Positions 9,453 through 19,470 of a DNA stretch of 64,000 nt are shown here, one piece after another. Positions within the stretch are counted from its first letter, which is position 1. Each line of letters begins with the position of its first letter. This DNA is from Burkholderia diffusa. GTDB lineage: Bacteria > Pseudomonadota > Gammaproteobacteria > Burkholderiales > Burkholderiaceae. The DNA lies in contig NZ_CP013363.1 in the NCBI RefSeq assembly GCF_001718315.1, positions 1,178,001 through 1,242,000 on the forward strand. Direction: 5' to 3'. The translations under genes and the position numbers were made by a program. Below the pieces are notes generated by a model. That model saw only the letters and a list, made by a program, of their open reading frames with translations, had not been told where the DNA came from and did no database searches.

Positions 9453-10548
9453 CGTGAGCCAGGCGGCGCTGGCCGCCGCATTGTCCTCGCCGGCCTCCGC
9501 CCTGGCGGCAGCGACACCGCGCGCCGAGTTGATCGGCCGGCTGCTGGCGGACGTTTCGCGCGAAACGCCGTGCGGCCCGAACCTCGAATACGACGCCGAC
9601 TTCCTGCAGCTTCAGGAGCGGGCGACACCGCGCGCCGAACAGCAGTACGGCGACACCGTGATTCCGGCCGAGACGCCCGACTGGCGCGCGGTCGAGCGCC
9701 TTGCGCTCGCGCTGAGCGAGCGGACGAAGGATTTGCGTGTCGCCGCGTATCTCGCGCGCAGCTGGACCGAGCAGCACGGCATTGCCGGCTACGCGGACGG
9801 GCTCGCGCTCGTCGCCGGCCTGATCGAGCGCTGGTGGGACGACTTGCATCCGCGACTCGATGCCGATGGCGAACCGGATCCGACACCGCGAATGAACGCG
9901 CTCGCCGATGTCGCCGGCGCGCACGAATGTGCGCGCGCGGCACGGCGCCAGCCGCTGTTCGACGGCGGCCCGAGCGTGCGCGACGCCGAACGCGTGCTCG
10001 ACGGCCGCGACGACGCAGCCGGCCCGGCGGCAGGCAGCCGCGAGGGGCTGGTCGCCGCGCTGTCGACCGCGCGCGACGACGGCCGCGTGCCGATCGACGC
10101 GGTACGCGCGGTGCTGAGCGCGCTGGACGCGATCCGCGCGCACGTCACGGACCGGCTCGGCAGTGAATGGTCGCCGGATGCGAGCGACACGGAAAAGGCG
10201 TTGCAACGCATCGTGCGCGAAATGCCGGAGCCGGCGGCACGGCCGGCGGACGGTTCGATTCCGGCAACGCCGCGCGCGTCGGGCGCCGCGCACGGCGCGT
10301 CCGCGCCGGCCGCCGTGCCGAACGGGCAGGCCTGGCGCGATGCCCAGATCGCGAGCCGCGACGACGTGCGGCTCGGCCTCGACAAGATGTGCCGCTATTT
10401 CGAACTGCACGAGCCGAGCCACCCGGCGCCGCTGCTGCTGCGGCGCGCGCAGCGGCTGCTCGCGCTCGACTTCTACGAAATCATCCGGGACCTCGCTCCG
10501 GAGAGTCTGCCGAAGCTGGACCTGCTGAGCGGCGAGCGGAGCGAATGA
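9439..10548 (+). CDS. tssA: T6SS protein TssA (ImpA N-terminal domain)
   Basis: TssA caps or primes sheath-tube assembly at the baseplate. The 369 residues have the ImpA N-terminal domain: SRETPCGPNLEYDADFLQL, then PDWRAVERLALALSERTKDLRVAAYL and GLIERWWDDLHPRLDADGEPD-like segments. The C-terminal part (RDDVRLGLDKMCRYFELHEPSHPAPLLLRRA) is the form found in short TssA proteins. It starts within the last 14 bases of the kinase gene, so the two are translationally linked, and tssB begins 59 bases downstream. Identity is secure from both sequence and position ahead of tssB-tssC. Confidence 0.93.
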   Translation: MHSNDVSQAALAAALSSPASALAAATPRAELIGRLLADVSRETPCGPNLEYDADFLQLQERATPRAEQQYGDTVIPAETPDWRAVERLALALSERTKDLRVAAYLARSWTEQHGIAGYADGLALVAGLIERWWDDLHPRLDADGEPDPTPRMNALADVAGAHECARAARRQPLFDGGPSVRDAERVLDGRDDAAGPAAGSREGLVAALSTARDDGRVPIDAVRAVLSALDAIRAHVTDRLGSEWSPDASDTEKALQRIVREMPEPAARPADGSIPATPRASGAAHGASAPAAVPNGQAWRDAQIASRDDVRLGLDKMCRYFELHEPSHPAPLLLRRAQRLLALDFYEIIRDLAPESLPKLDLLSGERSE

Positions 10549-10607
10549 GGCAAGCCGCCCGGCGGCGGCGACGTACACGCAATCTGATCGATGTGAAGGA
10601 GCGGACG

Positions 10608-11162
10608 ATGACGGACAGAACCAAGGCGGCAGGCAGCGGACAGAAGTTCATCGCGCGCAATCGGGCGCCGCGCGTGCAGATCGAATACGACGTCGAGACC
10701 TACGGCGCCGAGCGCAAGGTGCAACTGCCGTTCGTGATGGGCGTCATCGCGGACCTGGCGGGCAAGCGCGCCGAGCCGCTGCCGGATTTGCCGGAGCGCA
10801 AGTTCCTCGAGATCGACGTCGACAATTTCGACGAGCGGATGAAATCGATCGCGCCGCGCGTCGCGTTCCAGGTGCCGAACACGCTGACCGGCGAGGGGAT
10901 GCTCAACGTCGACATGACGTTCGAACAGATCGACGATTTCTCGCCGGCGGCGATCGCGCGCAACGTCGACGCGCTGCGCCGGTTGCTGGATGCGCGCACC
11001 GAGCTGTCGAACCTGCTGTCGTACATGGACGGCAAGCACGGCGCCGAGCAGCTGATCGAGCGCGCGATCAACGATCCCGACCTGCTGAAGACGCTCGTGC
11101 GCGAACCGCGCGTCGACGCACAGGCCGTCGACGCGACCCAACCGGAGGCCCGCGATGAATGA
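10608..11162 (+). CDS. tssB: T6SS sheath small subunit TssB
   Basis: TssB (VipA/ImpB) pairs with TssC to form the contractile sheath. The start at 10608 is chosen from AAGGAG at 10596-10601; the open frame extends upstream antiparallel to tssA codons but has no such signal. The 184 residues carry the family signature RAPRVQIEYDVETYGAE, then PFVMGVIADLAG and LERKFLEIDVDNFDERM-like segments, and a C-terminal helix with LRRLLDARTELSNLLSYMDGK. Length and sequence are typical. The end overlaps tssC by eight bases. Confidence 0.96.
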   Translation: MTDRTKAAGSGQKFIARNRAPRVQIEYDVETYGAERKVQLPFVMGVIADLAGKRAEPLPDLPERKFLEIDVDNFDERMKSIAPRVAFQVPNTLTGEGMLNVDMTFEQIDDFSPAAIARNVDALRRLLDARTELSNLLSYMDGKHGAEQLIERAINDPDLLKTLVREPRVDAQAVDATQPEARDE

Positions 11163-12672
11163 CCCCGTCCAGTCCCGCGCAGATACGCGCGACGCCCGCG
11201 ACGCCGCGCAGCCGGCCGTCGCACACGGCGAATTCGCCGCGCTGCTGCAGAAGGAGTTCAAGCCGAAGACCGCCGAGGCGCGCGAGTCGGTCGAGCGCGC
11301 GGTGCGCACGCTCGCGCAGCAGGCGCTCGAACATACGGTCGGCATGACGACCGACGCATACGGCAGCGTGAAGCAGATCATCGTGGAGATCGACCGGAAG
11401 CTGTCCGAGCAGATCAACCAGATCCTGCATCACGACGAATTCCAGACGCTCGAAGGGGCGTGGCGCGGCCTGCATTACCTCGTCACGCACACCGAGACCG
11501 ACGAGCTGCTGAAGATCAAGGCGTTGCCGGCGTCGCGCAACGAGGTCGCGCGGATGCTCAAGCGCTACAAGGGCGTCGCGTGGGACCAGAGCCCGCTGTT
11601 CCGCAAGATTTACGAGGAGGAATATGGGCAGTTCGGCGGCGAGCCCTTCGGCTGCCTCGTCGGCGACTTCTATTTCAATCACAGCCCGCCGGACGTCGAG
11701 ATGCTCGGCGAGCTGTCGAAGATCGCGGCGGCCGCGCATGCGCCGTTCATCGCGGGCGCTTCGCCGGAACTGATGCAGATGGATTCGTGGCAGGAGCTGT
11801 CGAACCCGCGCGATCTCACCAAGATCTTCCAGAACACCGAATACGCGGCCTGGCGCAGCCTGCGGCAGTCGGAGGATTCGCGCTACGTCGGGCTCGCGAT
11901 GCCGCGCTTTCTCGCGCGGCTCCCATACGGCGCGCGCACCAATCCGGTCGACGAATTCGACTTCGAGGAAGACACCGACGCCGCGAATCACGATCGCTAC
12001 ACGTGGGCGAACTCGGCTTACGCGATGGCCGCGAACATCAACCGCTCGTTCAAGCTGTACGGCTGGTGCTCGTCGATCCGCGGCGTCGAGTCGGGCGGGG
12101 CGGTCGAAGGGCTGCCGAGCCACACGTTCCCGACCGACGACGGCGGCGTCGACCAGAAATGCCCGACCGAGATCGCGATCAGCGACCGCCGCGAGGCCGA
12201 GCTCGCGAAGAACGGCTTCATGCCGTTCGTACACCGGAAGAACTCGGATTTCGCGGCGTTCATCGGCGCGCAGTCGCTGTACCAGCCGGCGGAGTACCAC
12301 GACCCCGACGCGACCGCGAACGCGCGGCTGTCCGGCCGCCTGCCTTACCTGTTCGCGTGTTGCCGCTTCGCGCACTACCTGAAATGCATCGTGCGCGACA
12401 AGATCGGTTCGTTCCGCGAGCGCGACGACATGGAGCGCTGGCTCAACGACTGGATCATGAACTACGTCGACGGCGACCCCGTGAACTCGTCGCAGGAAAC
12501 CAAGGCGCGCAAACCGCTGGCGGCCGCACAGGTGGTCGTCGACGAGGTCGAGGACAACCCCGGCTACTACACGTCGAAATTTTTCCTGAGACCGCACTAC
12601 CAGCTCGAAGGGCTCACCGTGTCGCTGCGGCTCATTTCGCGGCTGCCATCGGCGAAGGCGGCGAACGAGTGA
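11155..12672 (+). CDS. tssC: T6SS sheath large subunit TssC
   Basis: TssC (VipB/EvpB) is the large sheath subunit, a target of ClpV recycling after contraction. The 505 residues match family length. Visible hallmarks are EIDRKLSEQINQILHHDEFQ, LEGAWRGLHYLV, the FGCLVGDFYFNHSP segment and a C-terminal GLTVSLRLISRLPS. The ATG lies inside the last codons of tssB, ensuring a balanced supply of the two subunits. A 59-base gap precedes hcp, where a separate ribosome binding site supports the higher hcp translation usually needed. Confidence 0.97.
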   Translation: MNDPVQSRADTRDARDAAQPAVAHGEFAALLQKEFKPKTAEARESVERAVRTLAQQALEHTVGMTTDAYGSVKQIIVEIDRKLSEQINQILHHDEFQTLEGAWRGLHYLVTHTETDELLKIKALPASRNEVARMLKRYKGVAWDQSPLFRKIYEEEYGQFGGEPFGCLVGDFYFNHSPPDVEMLGELSKIAAAAHAPFIAGASPELMQMDSWQELSNPRDLTKIFQNTEYAAWRSLRQSEDSRYVGLAMPRFLARLPYGARTNPVDEFDFEEDTDAANHDRYTWANSAYAMAANINRSFKLYGWCSSIRGVESGGAVEGLPSHTFPTDDGGVDQKCPTEIAISDRREAELAKNGFMPFVHRKNSDFAAFIGAQSLYQPAEYHDPDATANARLSGRLPYLFACCRFAHYLKCIVRDKIGSFRERDDMERWLNDWIMNYVDGDPVNSSQETKARKPLAAAQVVVDEVEDNPGYYTSKFFLRPHYQLEGLTVSLRLISRLPSAKAANE

Positions 12673-12731
12673 GCGGCACGCGGCATTCAATACGGCGTTC
12701 AACGTGATTTCGCACCGAAACGGAGACGGCA

Positions 12732-13223
12732 ATGGGCGTGGCAATGTTTATGAAGGTGGACGGCGTGACCGGCGAATCGGCCGACGCGCAGCACAAGGGC
12801 TGGACCGACATCGAATCGTTCACGTGGGGTGCGAGCCAGCCGGGCGCGATGGCGAGCGGCAGCGGCGGCAACGCGGGCAAGGCGAGCTTCAACGATCTCG
12901 TCGTGGCGGCATACATGGACAAGGGCGCGCCCGCGATCATCAAGAACTGCGCGAGCGGCAAGCATTTGCCGAAGGTCGAGATTTCCGCGTGCAAGACCGG
13001 CGGCACGCAGGTCGAGTTCATGCGCGTGACGCTGCAGGAAGTGCTCGTCACGTCCGCGCAGGTCGCGGGCATCGACCCGGGCGATGCGGCCGACCGGCTG
13101 ATGATGCACTACGGCTTTCAGGCCGCGAAGGTGAGAAAGCAGTACTGGCAGCAGAACGACAACGGCGGCAAGGGCGCCGAGGTGTCGGTCGGCTGGAACA
13201 TCAAGGAAAACGCCGAGATGTGA
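12732..13223 (+). CDS. hcp: T6SS tube protein Hcp
   Basis: Hcp (TssD) hexamers stack to make the inner tube, which is exported with the spike and can carry small effectors. The 163 residues start MFMKVDGVTGESAD and include the Hcp features HKGWTDIESFTWGASQP and GGTQVEFMRVTLQEVLVT, ending with VGWNIKENAEM. The length is standard, so there is no fused effector domain. GGAGA lies a short distance before the ATG. tssE starts 10 bases after the stop. Confidence 0.97.
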   Translation: MGVAMFMKVDGVTGESADAQHKGWTDIESFTWGASQPGAMASGSGGNAGKASFNDLVVAAYMDKGAPAIIKNCASGKHLPKVEISACKTGGTQVEFMRVTLQEVLVTSAQVAGIDPGDAADRLMMHYGFQAAKVRKQYWQQNDNGGKGAEVSVGWNIKENAEM

Positions 13224-13233
13224 CGGCGGAGCG

Positions 13234-13788
13234 ATGACGATGGACGACCCGAACGCCCGCGCCGGCCGGCACGGCGGCATGCGCGACCGGCTGCAGCCCG
13301 AGCTGCTCGACCGGCTGACCGACGATGCGCCGCAGCGCACGGCCGATCCGCCCGGCACGCAAGGGATCGGAGCCGAGCGCCTGCGCGCGGCCGTGCTGCG
13401 CGATCTCGCATGGCTGCTCAATACGCGCAACGCCGAGGACGGTTTCGTCGACTGGACCGCGTTCGCGCATGCGCAGGCGTCGGTGCTCAACTACGGGATG
13501 CGCCCGCTCGTCGGCAAGCCGATGTCGGGCGTCGAGCGCATGTCGGTCGAGGCGTCGATCCGCGACGCGATCGTGCGCTTCGAGCCGCGCATCGCGCCCG
13601 ATAGCGTCGAGGTCCGCAGTCTCGCCGATGCATCGGACCGGCGCGCCGGCGAACGGCGCCACAACGTGCTGATGTTCGAGATTCGCGGCACGCTATGGTC
13701 GATCCCGCATCCGGTCGAATTCGTGCTGCGCTCCGATCTGGATCTCGAGACGGGCGCGATGTCGCTGCAATCGGCGGCGGGAAACTGA
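13234..13788 (+). CDS. tssE: T6SS baseplate protein TssE (gp25-like)
   Basis: TssE is the gp25-like wedge protein that nucleates the sheath on the baseplate. The 184 residues contain an N-terminal RDRLQPELLDRLTDDAP motif, a middle VLNYGMRPLVGKPMSG stretch, and the gp25 core (MSVEASIRDAIVRFEPRI) with a final strand motif including LWSIPHPVEFVLRSDLDLETG. GGAG sits three bases before the ATG. The second ATG, two codons later, is an equally possible start. tssF starts four bases after the stop. Confidence 0.94.
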   Translation: MTMDDPNARAGRHGGMRDRLQPELLDRLTDDAPQRTADPPGTQGIGAERLRAAVLRDLAWLLNTRNAEDGFVDWTAFAHAQASVLNYGMRPLVGKPMSGVERMSVEASIRDAIVRFEPRIAPDSVEVRSLADASDRRAGERRHNVLMFEIRGTLWSIPHPVEFVLRSDLDLETGAMSLQSAAGN

Positions 13789-13792
13789 CACG

Positions 13793-15664
13793 ATGGATAC
13801 GCGCCTGCTCGACTACTACAACCGCGAACTCGCGTACCTGCGCGAGCTCGGCGACGAATTCGCGCAGCAGTTCCCGAAGGTCGCCGCGCGGCTGCGGCTC
13901 ACCGAATCAGGGCCGCCCGATCCGTACGTCGAACGACTGCTCGAAGGCTTCAGTTTCCTCACCGCGCGCGTGCAGCTGAAGATGGACGCCGAGTTTCCGC
14001 GCTTCACGCAGGCGCTGCTGGATGCCGTGTACCCGGGCTATCTTGCCCCGTTGCCGTCCATGGCGATCGTGCGGTTCGCGCCGATGCTGAACGAAGGCAG
14101 CCTCGCGCAGGGCTGGCGATTGCCTGCCGGCACCGCACTGCGCGCGCGGCCCGCCGCGTCCGAACAGACCGCGTGCGAATTCCGTACCGCGCACGACCTG
14201 ACGCTGTGGCCGCTCGAGCTGACCGATGCGGCCGTCACCGGCGCGCCGTCGTGGCTGCCGCGCGGCGCCGTGCCGGCGCGCCAGGACGTGCGCGGTGCGC
14301 TGCGCATCCGGCTCAAGGCGCGCGGCGGCGTCCGGTTGTCGCAACTGCCGCTCGAGCGGCTGACCTTTCATCTCGCGGGCCCCGAACGCCACGCGCTGCA
14401 CCTGCTCGAACTGATCGCCGCGCATGCGCTCGGCGCAGTCTGTCACGACCCGGGGCAGCCGCCACGCTGGCTGCATACGCTCGATGCCGATGCGATCGTC
14501 CACGAGGGTTTCGATCCGGCGCAGGCGATTCTGCCCGACGACGGGCGCAGCTTCCACGGCTATCGGCTGATGCGAGAGTATTTCGCGTTTCCGGCGCGCT
14601 TTCTGTTCTTCAGCATCGGCGGGCTGCGCGCCGCGCTTGCGCGCGCCACCGGCGACGAATGCGAATTGACCGTGCTGTTCGATCGCCACGACGCCGCGCT
14701 CGAGGCGGCCGTCGATGCAGGACATCTGGCGCTGAACTGCACACCGGCCGTGAACCTGTTCGCCCGTCGCGGCGACCGCATCCGTTTGCAGCCGGGCGCG
14801 CGCGAGCATCATGTCGTCGTCGACCGCAGCAGGCCGCTCGATCATGAAGTCTATGCCGTGCAGCGGCTCGCGAGCGAGCAGCGAGACGATGGTCAGTCGC
14901 GCGAATTCCGGCCGTTTCATGCATCGTTCGCGAGCGACGACGGCAACTACGGCGCTTACTACACGATGCGGCGCGAGCCTCGGCTCGTATCCGCGCAGGC
15001 GCGCGCGAACGGCACGCGCACTGGCTACATCGGCAGCGAAACCTACGTGTCGCTCGTCGACAGCCAGTGCGCGCCGTATGACGAGACGATGCGCTACCTG
15101 TCCGTCGATACGCTGTGCACGAACCGCGATCTCGCACTGCTGCTGCCGCCGGGCGATGCGAACGCGTTCACGCTGCGCATCTCGGCGCCCGTCGAGCGCA
15201 TCGTCGCGATTCGCGGCCCATCGCGGCCGCGCCCGCCGATCGCCGATGCGCAGACGGCGTGGCGGCTCGTCCGCCATCTCGGGCTCGCGCGCCAGACGCT
15301 GACCGATCTCGACGACGACGAGGGCGCGCATGCGCTGCGCGAGCTGCTCGGCCTGCACGCCGACCCGGCCGATGCCGCGATGCGCCGGCAGATCGACGGC
15401 GTGAGGCGTGTCGCGTTCTCGCCCGTGTTCCGGCGGCTGCCGGAGCTTGGCCCGCTGATGTTCGGGCGCGGCGTGCAGATCGACGTGACCGTCGACGATC
15501 ACGCGTTCTCCGGCGACAGCCCGTTTCTCCTCGGTGCGGTGCTCGAACAGTTCTTCGCGCGGCATGTATCGATCAATGCGTTCGCCGAATGCGTGCTGAC
15601 AAGCGTGCAGAGCGGCATTCTCGCGCACTGGCCCGCGCGCATCGGCAGGCGGCCTGCGATATGA
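13793..15664 (+). CDS. tssF: T6SS baseplate protein TssF
   Basis: TssF (VasA/ImpG) forms the baseplate wedge with TssG and TssK. The 623 residues open with the family signature LLDYYNRELAYLRELGDEFA and contain the ARVQLKMDAEFPRFTQALLDAVYP segment; length is typical. The stop overlaps the tssG start as ATGA (15661-15664), so the two wedge subunits are translationally coupled. No frame break or missing region was noticed. Confidence 0.96.
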   Translation: MDTRLLDYYNRELAYLRELGDEFAQQFPKVAARLRLTESGPPDPYVERLLEGFSFLTARVQLKMDAEFPRFTQALLDAVYPGYLAPLPSMAIVRFAPMLNEGSLAQGWRLPAGTALRARPAASEQTACEFRTAHDLTLWPLELTDAAVTGAPSWLPRGAVPARQDVRGALRIRLKARGGVRLSQLPLERLTFHLAGPERHALHLLELIAAHALGAVCHDPGQPPRWLHTLDADAIVHEGFDPAQAILPDDGRSFHGYRLMREYFAFPARFLFFSIGGLRAALARATGDECELTVLFDRHDAALEAAVDAGHLALNCTPAVNLFARRGDRIRLQPGAREHHVVVDRSRPLDHEVYAVQRLASEQRDDGQSREFRPFHASFASDDGNYGAYYTMRREPRLVSAQARANGTRTGYIGSETYVSLVDSQCAPYDETMRYLSVDTLCTNRDLALLLPPGDANAFTLRISAPVERIVAIRGPSRPRPPIADAQTAWRLVRHLGLARQTLTDLDDDEGAHALRELLGLHADPADAAMRRQIDGVRRVAFSPVFRRLPELGPLMFGRGVQIDVTVDDHAFSGDSPFLLGAVLEQFFARHVSINAFAECVLTSVQSGILAHWPARIGRRPAI

Positions 15665-16785
15665 AACACGACACGCCACCCGGCGCTCGACCGGCCGCCG
15701 AATCCGCCCGACGCGAAGCGTGGTGGGCGCGGCTGCGCGCCGCACCGCATGGTTACGATCTGTTCCAGGCGTTGCGCTGGCTCGATGCGCTGTCGTCCGG
15801 CCGCGCGCCGCTCGGTCATGCCGCGCGGCCGCGCGACGAACCGGTGCGGCTCGGGCAGCAGCCGTCGCTCGCGTTCGCGGCGTCGATGGTGGCCGGCGCA
15901 TACGATGGGGACGGCGGCGCAACGCGGCCGCGCATCGCGATCCACGGTTTCGGGTTGTTTGGTCCGAACGGCCCACTGCCGACCCACCTCACCGAATACG
16001 CGCACGAGCGCGCGGCCCAGCACGACGATCCAACCTTCGCCGCATTCGCGGACCTGTTTCATCACCGGCTGATCCTGCTGTTCTACCGTGCATGGGCCGA
16101 CGCGCAACCGACAGTGAGCCTGGATCGCCCCGGCCGCGCGCGGTTCGACGCATATGTCGCGAGCCTCATCGGGCGCGCGACGCATGGCGACAGGCCCACC
16201 GCGCAGGCAGATGCGGAACGCCTGCCCGCCGACGTACTCGCGCCGCATGCGCTTTATTTTCATGCGGGCCATCTCGTGCGGCACACGCGCAACCCGGAAG
16301 GGCTCGTGCAGATCCTGCGACGCCATTTTGGCGTCGATGCGCGCATCGTCGAACACGTGCCGCGCTGGGTCGCGATCGAGCGCTCGCAGCGCTGCGTGAT
16401 CCGTGCAACGCGGCCGACCCTGCGCGTCGGCGGCGTTGCGCTCGGCATCGCGGTGCGCGACGCGCAGTCCCATTTCCGGATCGTGCTCGGGCCGCTGTCG
16501 CTCGACGCGTACCGGCGCTTCCTGCCGGGCGGCCCGCACGCGCGGCAGCTCGCGCACTGGGTGCGCGAATACGTCGGTATCGAGTTCGACTGGGACGTCC
16601 AGCTGGAACTGGCGGCCGACGCGGTGCCGCCGATCGCGCTTGGCGCGCCGCAGGGCCTCGGCCGTACCGCGTGGCTCGGTCAACGGCTCGACGCGGGGCC
16701 CGCGCGCGATCTCGTCGTCTGTTACGACGCACGCCGGGGCGACCCGCCGCGCACCGGCGCCGTCACTCATCGCGAAACCGCCTAA
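15661..16785 (+). CDS. tssG: T6SS baseplate protein TssG
   Basis: TssG (VasB/ImpH) completes the TssEFG wedge. I use the ATG at 15661 within the tssF stop; the longer open frame upstream lies inside tssF in another frame and is not supported. The 374 residues include YDLFQALRWLDAL, the conserved FGLFGPNGPLPTHLTEYA segment and FADLFHHRLILLFYRAWA. The clpV gene begins 12 bases later. Identity is secure. Confidence 0.95.
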   Translation: MKHDTPPGARPAAESARREAWWARLRAAPHGYDLFQALRWLDALSSGRAPLGHAARPRDEPVRLGQQPSLAFAASMVAGAYDGDGGATRPRIAIHGFGLFGPNGPLPTHLTEYAHERAAQHDDPTFAAFADLFHHRLILLFYRAWADAQPTVSLDRPGRARFDAYVASLIGRATHGDRPTAQADAERLPADVLAPHALYFHAGHLVRHTRNPEGLVQILRRHFGVDARIVEHVPRWVAIERSQRCVIRATRPTLRVGGVALGIAVRDAQSHFRIVLGPLSLDAYRRFLPGGPHARQLAHWVREYVGIEFDWDVQLELAADAVPPIALGAPQGLGRTAWLGQRLDAGPARDLVVCYDARRGDPPRTGAVTHRETA

Positions 16786-16797
16786 ACGGGAACCGTC

Positions 16798-19470
16798 ATG
16801 TCCGATATCGGCCGCGTCAACCTGTTCGGAAAGCTCGATCCGCTCCTTTACGACACGCTCGAGCAGGCGACCGGATTCTGCCGGCTGCGAGGCAATCCGT
16901 ACGTGGAACTCGCGCACTGGTTCAAGCAGATCCTGCAGCGGCCCGACGGCGACCTGCAGCGCGTGCTGCGCCGGTTCGAGATCGACGAGGCTGCGATCGA
17001 GCGCGGGCTCGTCGCGTCGCTCGAGCGGCTGCCGCGTGGCGCGGGATCGGTGTCGGACCTGTCCGTGCACATCGACGACGCGGTCGAGCGCGCGTGGGTC
17101 TATGCGACCTTGAAATACGACGCGACGCGGATTCGCGGCGCCGTCCTGTTGCTCGCGATCCTGAAGACACCGCAATTGCGCAACGTGCTGTACGCGATCG
17201 CACGCGAGTTCGAGCGCATCGTGCCCGACGTGCTCGCCGACGAACTCGCATCGATCGTCGACGGTTCGCCCGAAGCGCAACCGGCGGCGCATGCCGATCC
17301 CGGCTCAGGCACCGGCTCCGGCGACGCCGCGACGCGCGGTATGTCAGCCGCGGAAGATTCGGCCCTTGCGCGTTTCGCCTTGGACCTGACCGCCCGTGCG
17401 AGGGCAGGCGAGATCGACCCCGTCGTCGGGCGCGACGCGGAAATCCGCCAGATCGTCGACATCCTGCTGCGGCGCCGGCAGAACAACCCGCTGCTGGTCG
17501 GCGAGGCCGGCGTCGGCAAGACCGCCGTCGCGGAAGGCTTCGCGCTGCGGATCGCCGCCGGCGACGTGCCGCCGTCGCTGCGAGACGTCGCGCTGTACCT
17601 GCTCGACATCGGGCTGCTGCAGGCCGGCGCGAGCGTGAAGGGCGAATTCGAGAGCCGCCTGCGCGGCGTGATCGATGAAGCGATGTCGTCCGAGCGGCCG
17701 GTGATCCTGTTCGTCGACGAAGTCCATACGCTCGTCGGCGCGGGCGGGGCCGTCGGCACCGGCGACGCCGCGAATCTGCTGAAGCCGGCGCTCGCGCGCG
17801 GCCTGCTGCGCACCATCGGCGCGACCACCTGGTCCGAGTACAAGCAGTACATCGAGAAGGATCCCGCGTTGACCCGGCGCTTCCAGCTCGTGCACGTGCT
17901 CGAACCCGAGGAGGCCGCCGCCGTGACGATGCTGCGCGGCCTCGCCGCGAAACTCGAAGCGCACCATCGCGTGCTCGTACTCGACGACGCGCTGCAGGCT
18001 GCCGTGACGTTGTCGCACCGTTATATTCCCGCTCGGCAGTTGCCGGACAAGGCGATCAGCCTGCTCGACACGGCCTGCGCACGCGTGGCCGTCAGCCAGC
18101 ACGCGGTGCCCGCGCCGATCGAGGACGCGCGCCGGCGCATCGACGGCCTGCGCGTGGAGCGGGAACGGATCGCGCGCGAGTGCGCGATCGGCAGCGGCGA
18201 CACCGCACGGCTCGATGCGATCGATGGCGAGCTGGCCGACGTGCAGACGGAGCTCGATCGGCTCGATACGCGTTGGCAAGCCGAGCGCGTCGCATTGACC
18301 TCGATCGTCGAATCGCGCGCCGCGCTGCTCGACGACGCGCCGTCAGACGAGCTCACCAGCGATGCACGCGCCGATGTTCTGTCGCGGCTGACTGCCGCAC
18401 AGCAGGCGCTGGCCGAGATGCAGGGCGACGCGCCGCTCGTGCTGCCCGCTGTGGATACGCATGCGGTCGCCGCCGTCGTTGCCGACTGGACCGGCATTCC
18501 GCTCGGCCGCATGGTGCGCGACGAGACGCAAGCCGTGCTCAAGCTCGCCGACACGCTCGGCGAACGTGTCGTCGGCCAGCGTCATGCGGTCGAACTGATC
18601 GCCCAGCGGATCCAGACCGCACGTGCGAAGCTCGACGACCCGACCAAACCGCACGGCGTGTTCCTGCTGTGCGGGCCGTCCGGCGTCGGCAAGACCGAGA
18701 CCGCGCTCGCGCTGGCCGACACGCTGTACGGCGGTGAGCGCAACGCGATCACGATCAACATGAGCGAGTTCCAGGAGGCGCACACGGTATCGACGTTGAA
18801 GGGGGCGCCGCCCGGCTACGTTGGCTACGGGCAAGGCGGGGTGCTCACCGAGGCCGTGCGGCGCCGGCCGTACAGCGTCGTTCTGCTCGACGAGATCGAG
18901 AAGGCGCATCGCGACGTGCACGAGATTTTCTTCCAGGTATTCGACAAGGGCTGGATGGAGGACGGCGAGGGGCGCGACATCGACTTCCGACATACCGTGA
19001 TCCTCCTGACGTCGAACGTCGGCGCCGATCGCGTGATGCAGCTGTGCCGCGACCCCGAACGCCTGCCCGACATGCAGACGCTTGCCGATGCGCTGCGCGC
19101 GCCGCTGCTCGACGTGTTCCCCGCCGCGTTGCTCGGCCGGCTGACCGTCGTGCCGTACTACCCGCTGACCGATGCGACGCTCGCGCGCATCGTCGCGTTG
19201 CAGTTGCGGCGCTTCGAGAAGCGGATCGACCAACATCACGGGATCCGGCTGCACTGCACGGATGCGGCGACTGCGCTGATCGTCGAACGGTGCCGGACGA
19301 TCGAATCCGGCGGCCGGATGGTCGACGCGATCCTCACCCATACCGTGATGCCGCGGATCGGCCGCGCGATCCTCGAGGCCACGCTCGAAGGCCGCGCACT
19401 GGCGTCGATCGAGGTGAGCGCCGCCGGCGGCGAATTCGCTTACCGGTTCGACGAGGAGGAAACGACGTGA
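16798..19470 (+). CDS. clpV: T6SS sheath-recycling ATPase ClpV (TssH)
   Basis: ClpV is the AAA+ unfoldase that disassembles contracted sheath. The 890 residues have the ClpV N-terminal segment (LFGKLDPLLYDTLEQATGFC), a first AAA domain with Walker A GEAGVGKT at about 235-242 and arginine-finger region, a coiled-coil middle domain rich in Arg/Glu (about 440-550), and a second AAA domain with GPSGVGKT at 626-633 and LLDEIEKAHRDV. Both ATPase sites look intact. It is distinguished from ClpB by its neighbours and N-terminus. The stop forms a GTGA overlap with vgrG. Confidence 0.97.
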   Translation: MSDIGRVNLFGKLDPLLYDTLEQATGFCRLRGNPYVELAHWFKQILQRPDGDLQRVLRRFEIDEAAIERGLVASLERLPRGAGSVSDLSVHIDDAVERAWVYATLKYDATRIRGAVLLLAILKTPQLRNVLYAIAREFERIVPDVLADELASIVDGSPEAQPAAHADPGSGTGSGDAATRGMSAAEDSALARFALDLTARARAGEIDPVVGRDAEIRQIVDILLRRRQNNPLLVGEAGVGKTAVAEGFALRIAAGDVPPSLRDVALYLLDIGLLQAGASVKGEFESRLRGVIDEAMSSERPVILFVDEVHTLVGAGGAVGTGDAANLLKPALARGLLRTIGATTWSEYKQYIEKDPALTRRFQLVHVLEPEEAAAVTMLRGLAAKLEAHHRVLVLDDALQAAVTLSHRYIPARQLPDKAISLLDTACARVAVSQHAVPAPIEDARRRIDGLRVERERIARECAIGSGDTARLDAIDGELADVQTELDRLDTRWQAERVALTSIVESRAALLDDAPSDELTSDARADVLSRLTAAQQALAEMQGDAPLVLPAVDTHAVAAVVADWTGIPLGRMVRDETQAVLKLADTLGERVVGQRHAVELIAQRIQTARAKLDDPTKPHGVFLLCGPSGVGKTETALALADTLYGGERNAITINMSEFQEAHTVSTLKGAPPGYVGYGQGGVLTEAVRRRPYSVVLLDEIEKAHRDVHEIFFQVFDKGWMEDGEGRDIDFRHTVILLTSNVGADRVMQLCRDPERLPDMQTLADALRAPLLDVFPAALLGRLTVVPYYPLTDATLARIVALQLRRFEKRIDQHHGIRLHCTDAATALIVERCRTIESGGRMVDAILTHTVMPRIGRAILEATLEGRALASIEVSAAGGEFAYRFDEEETT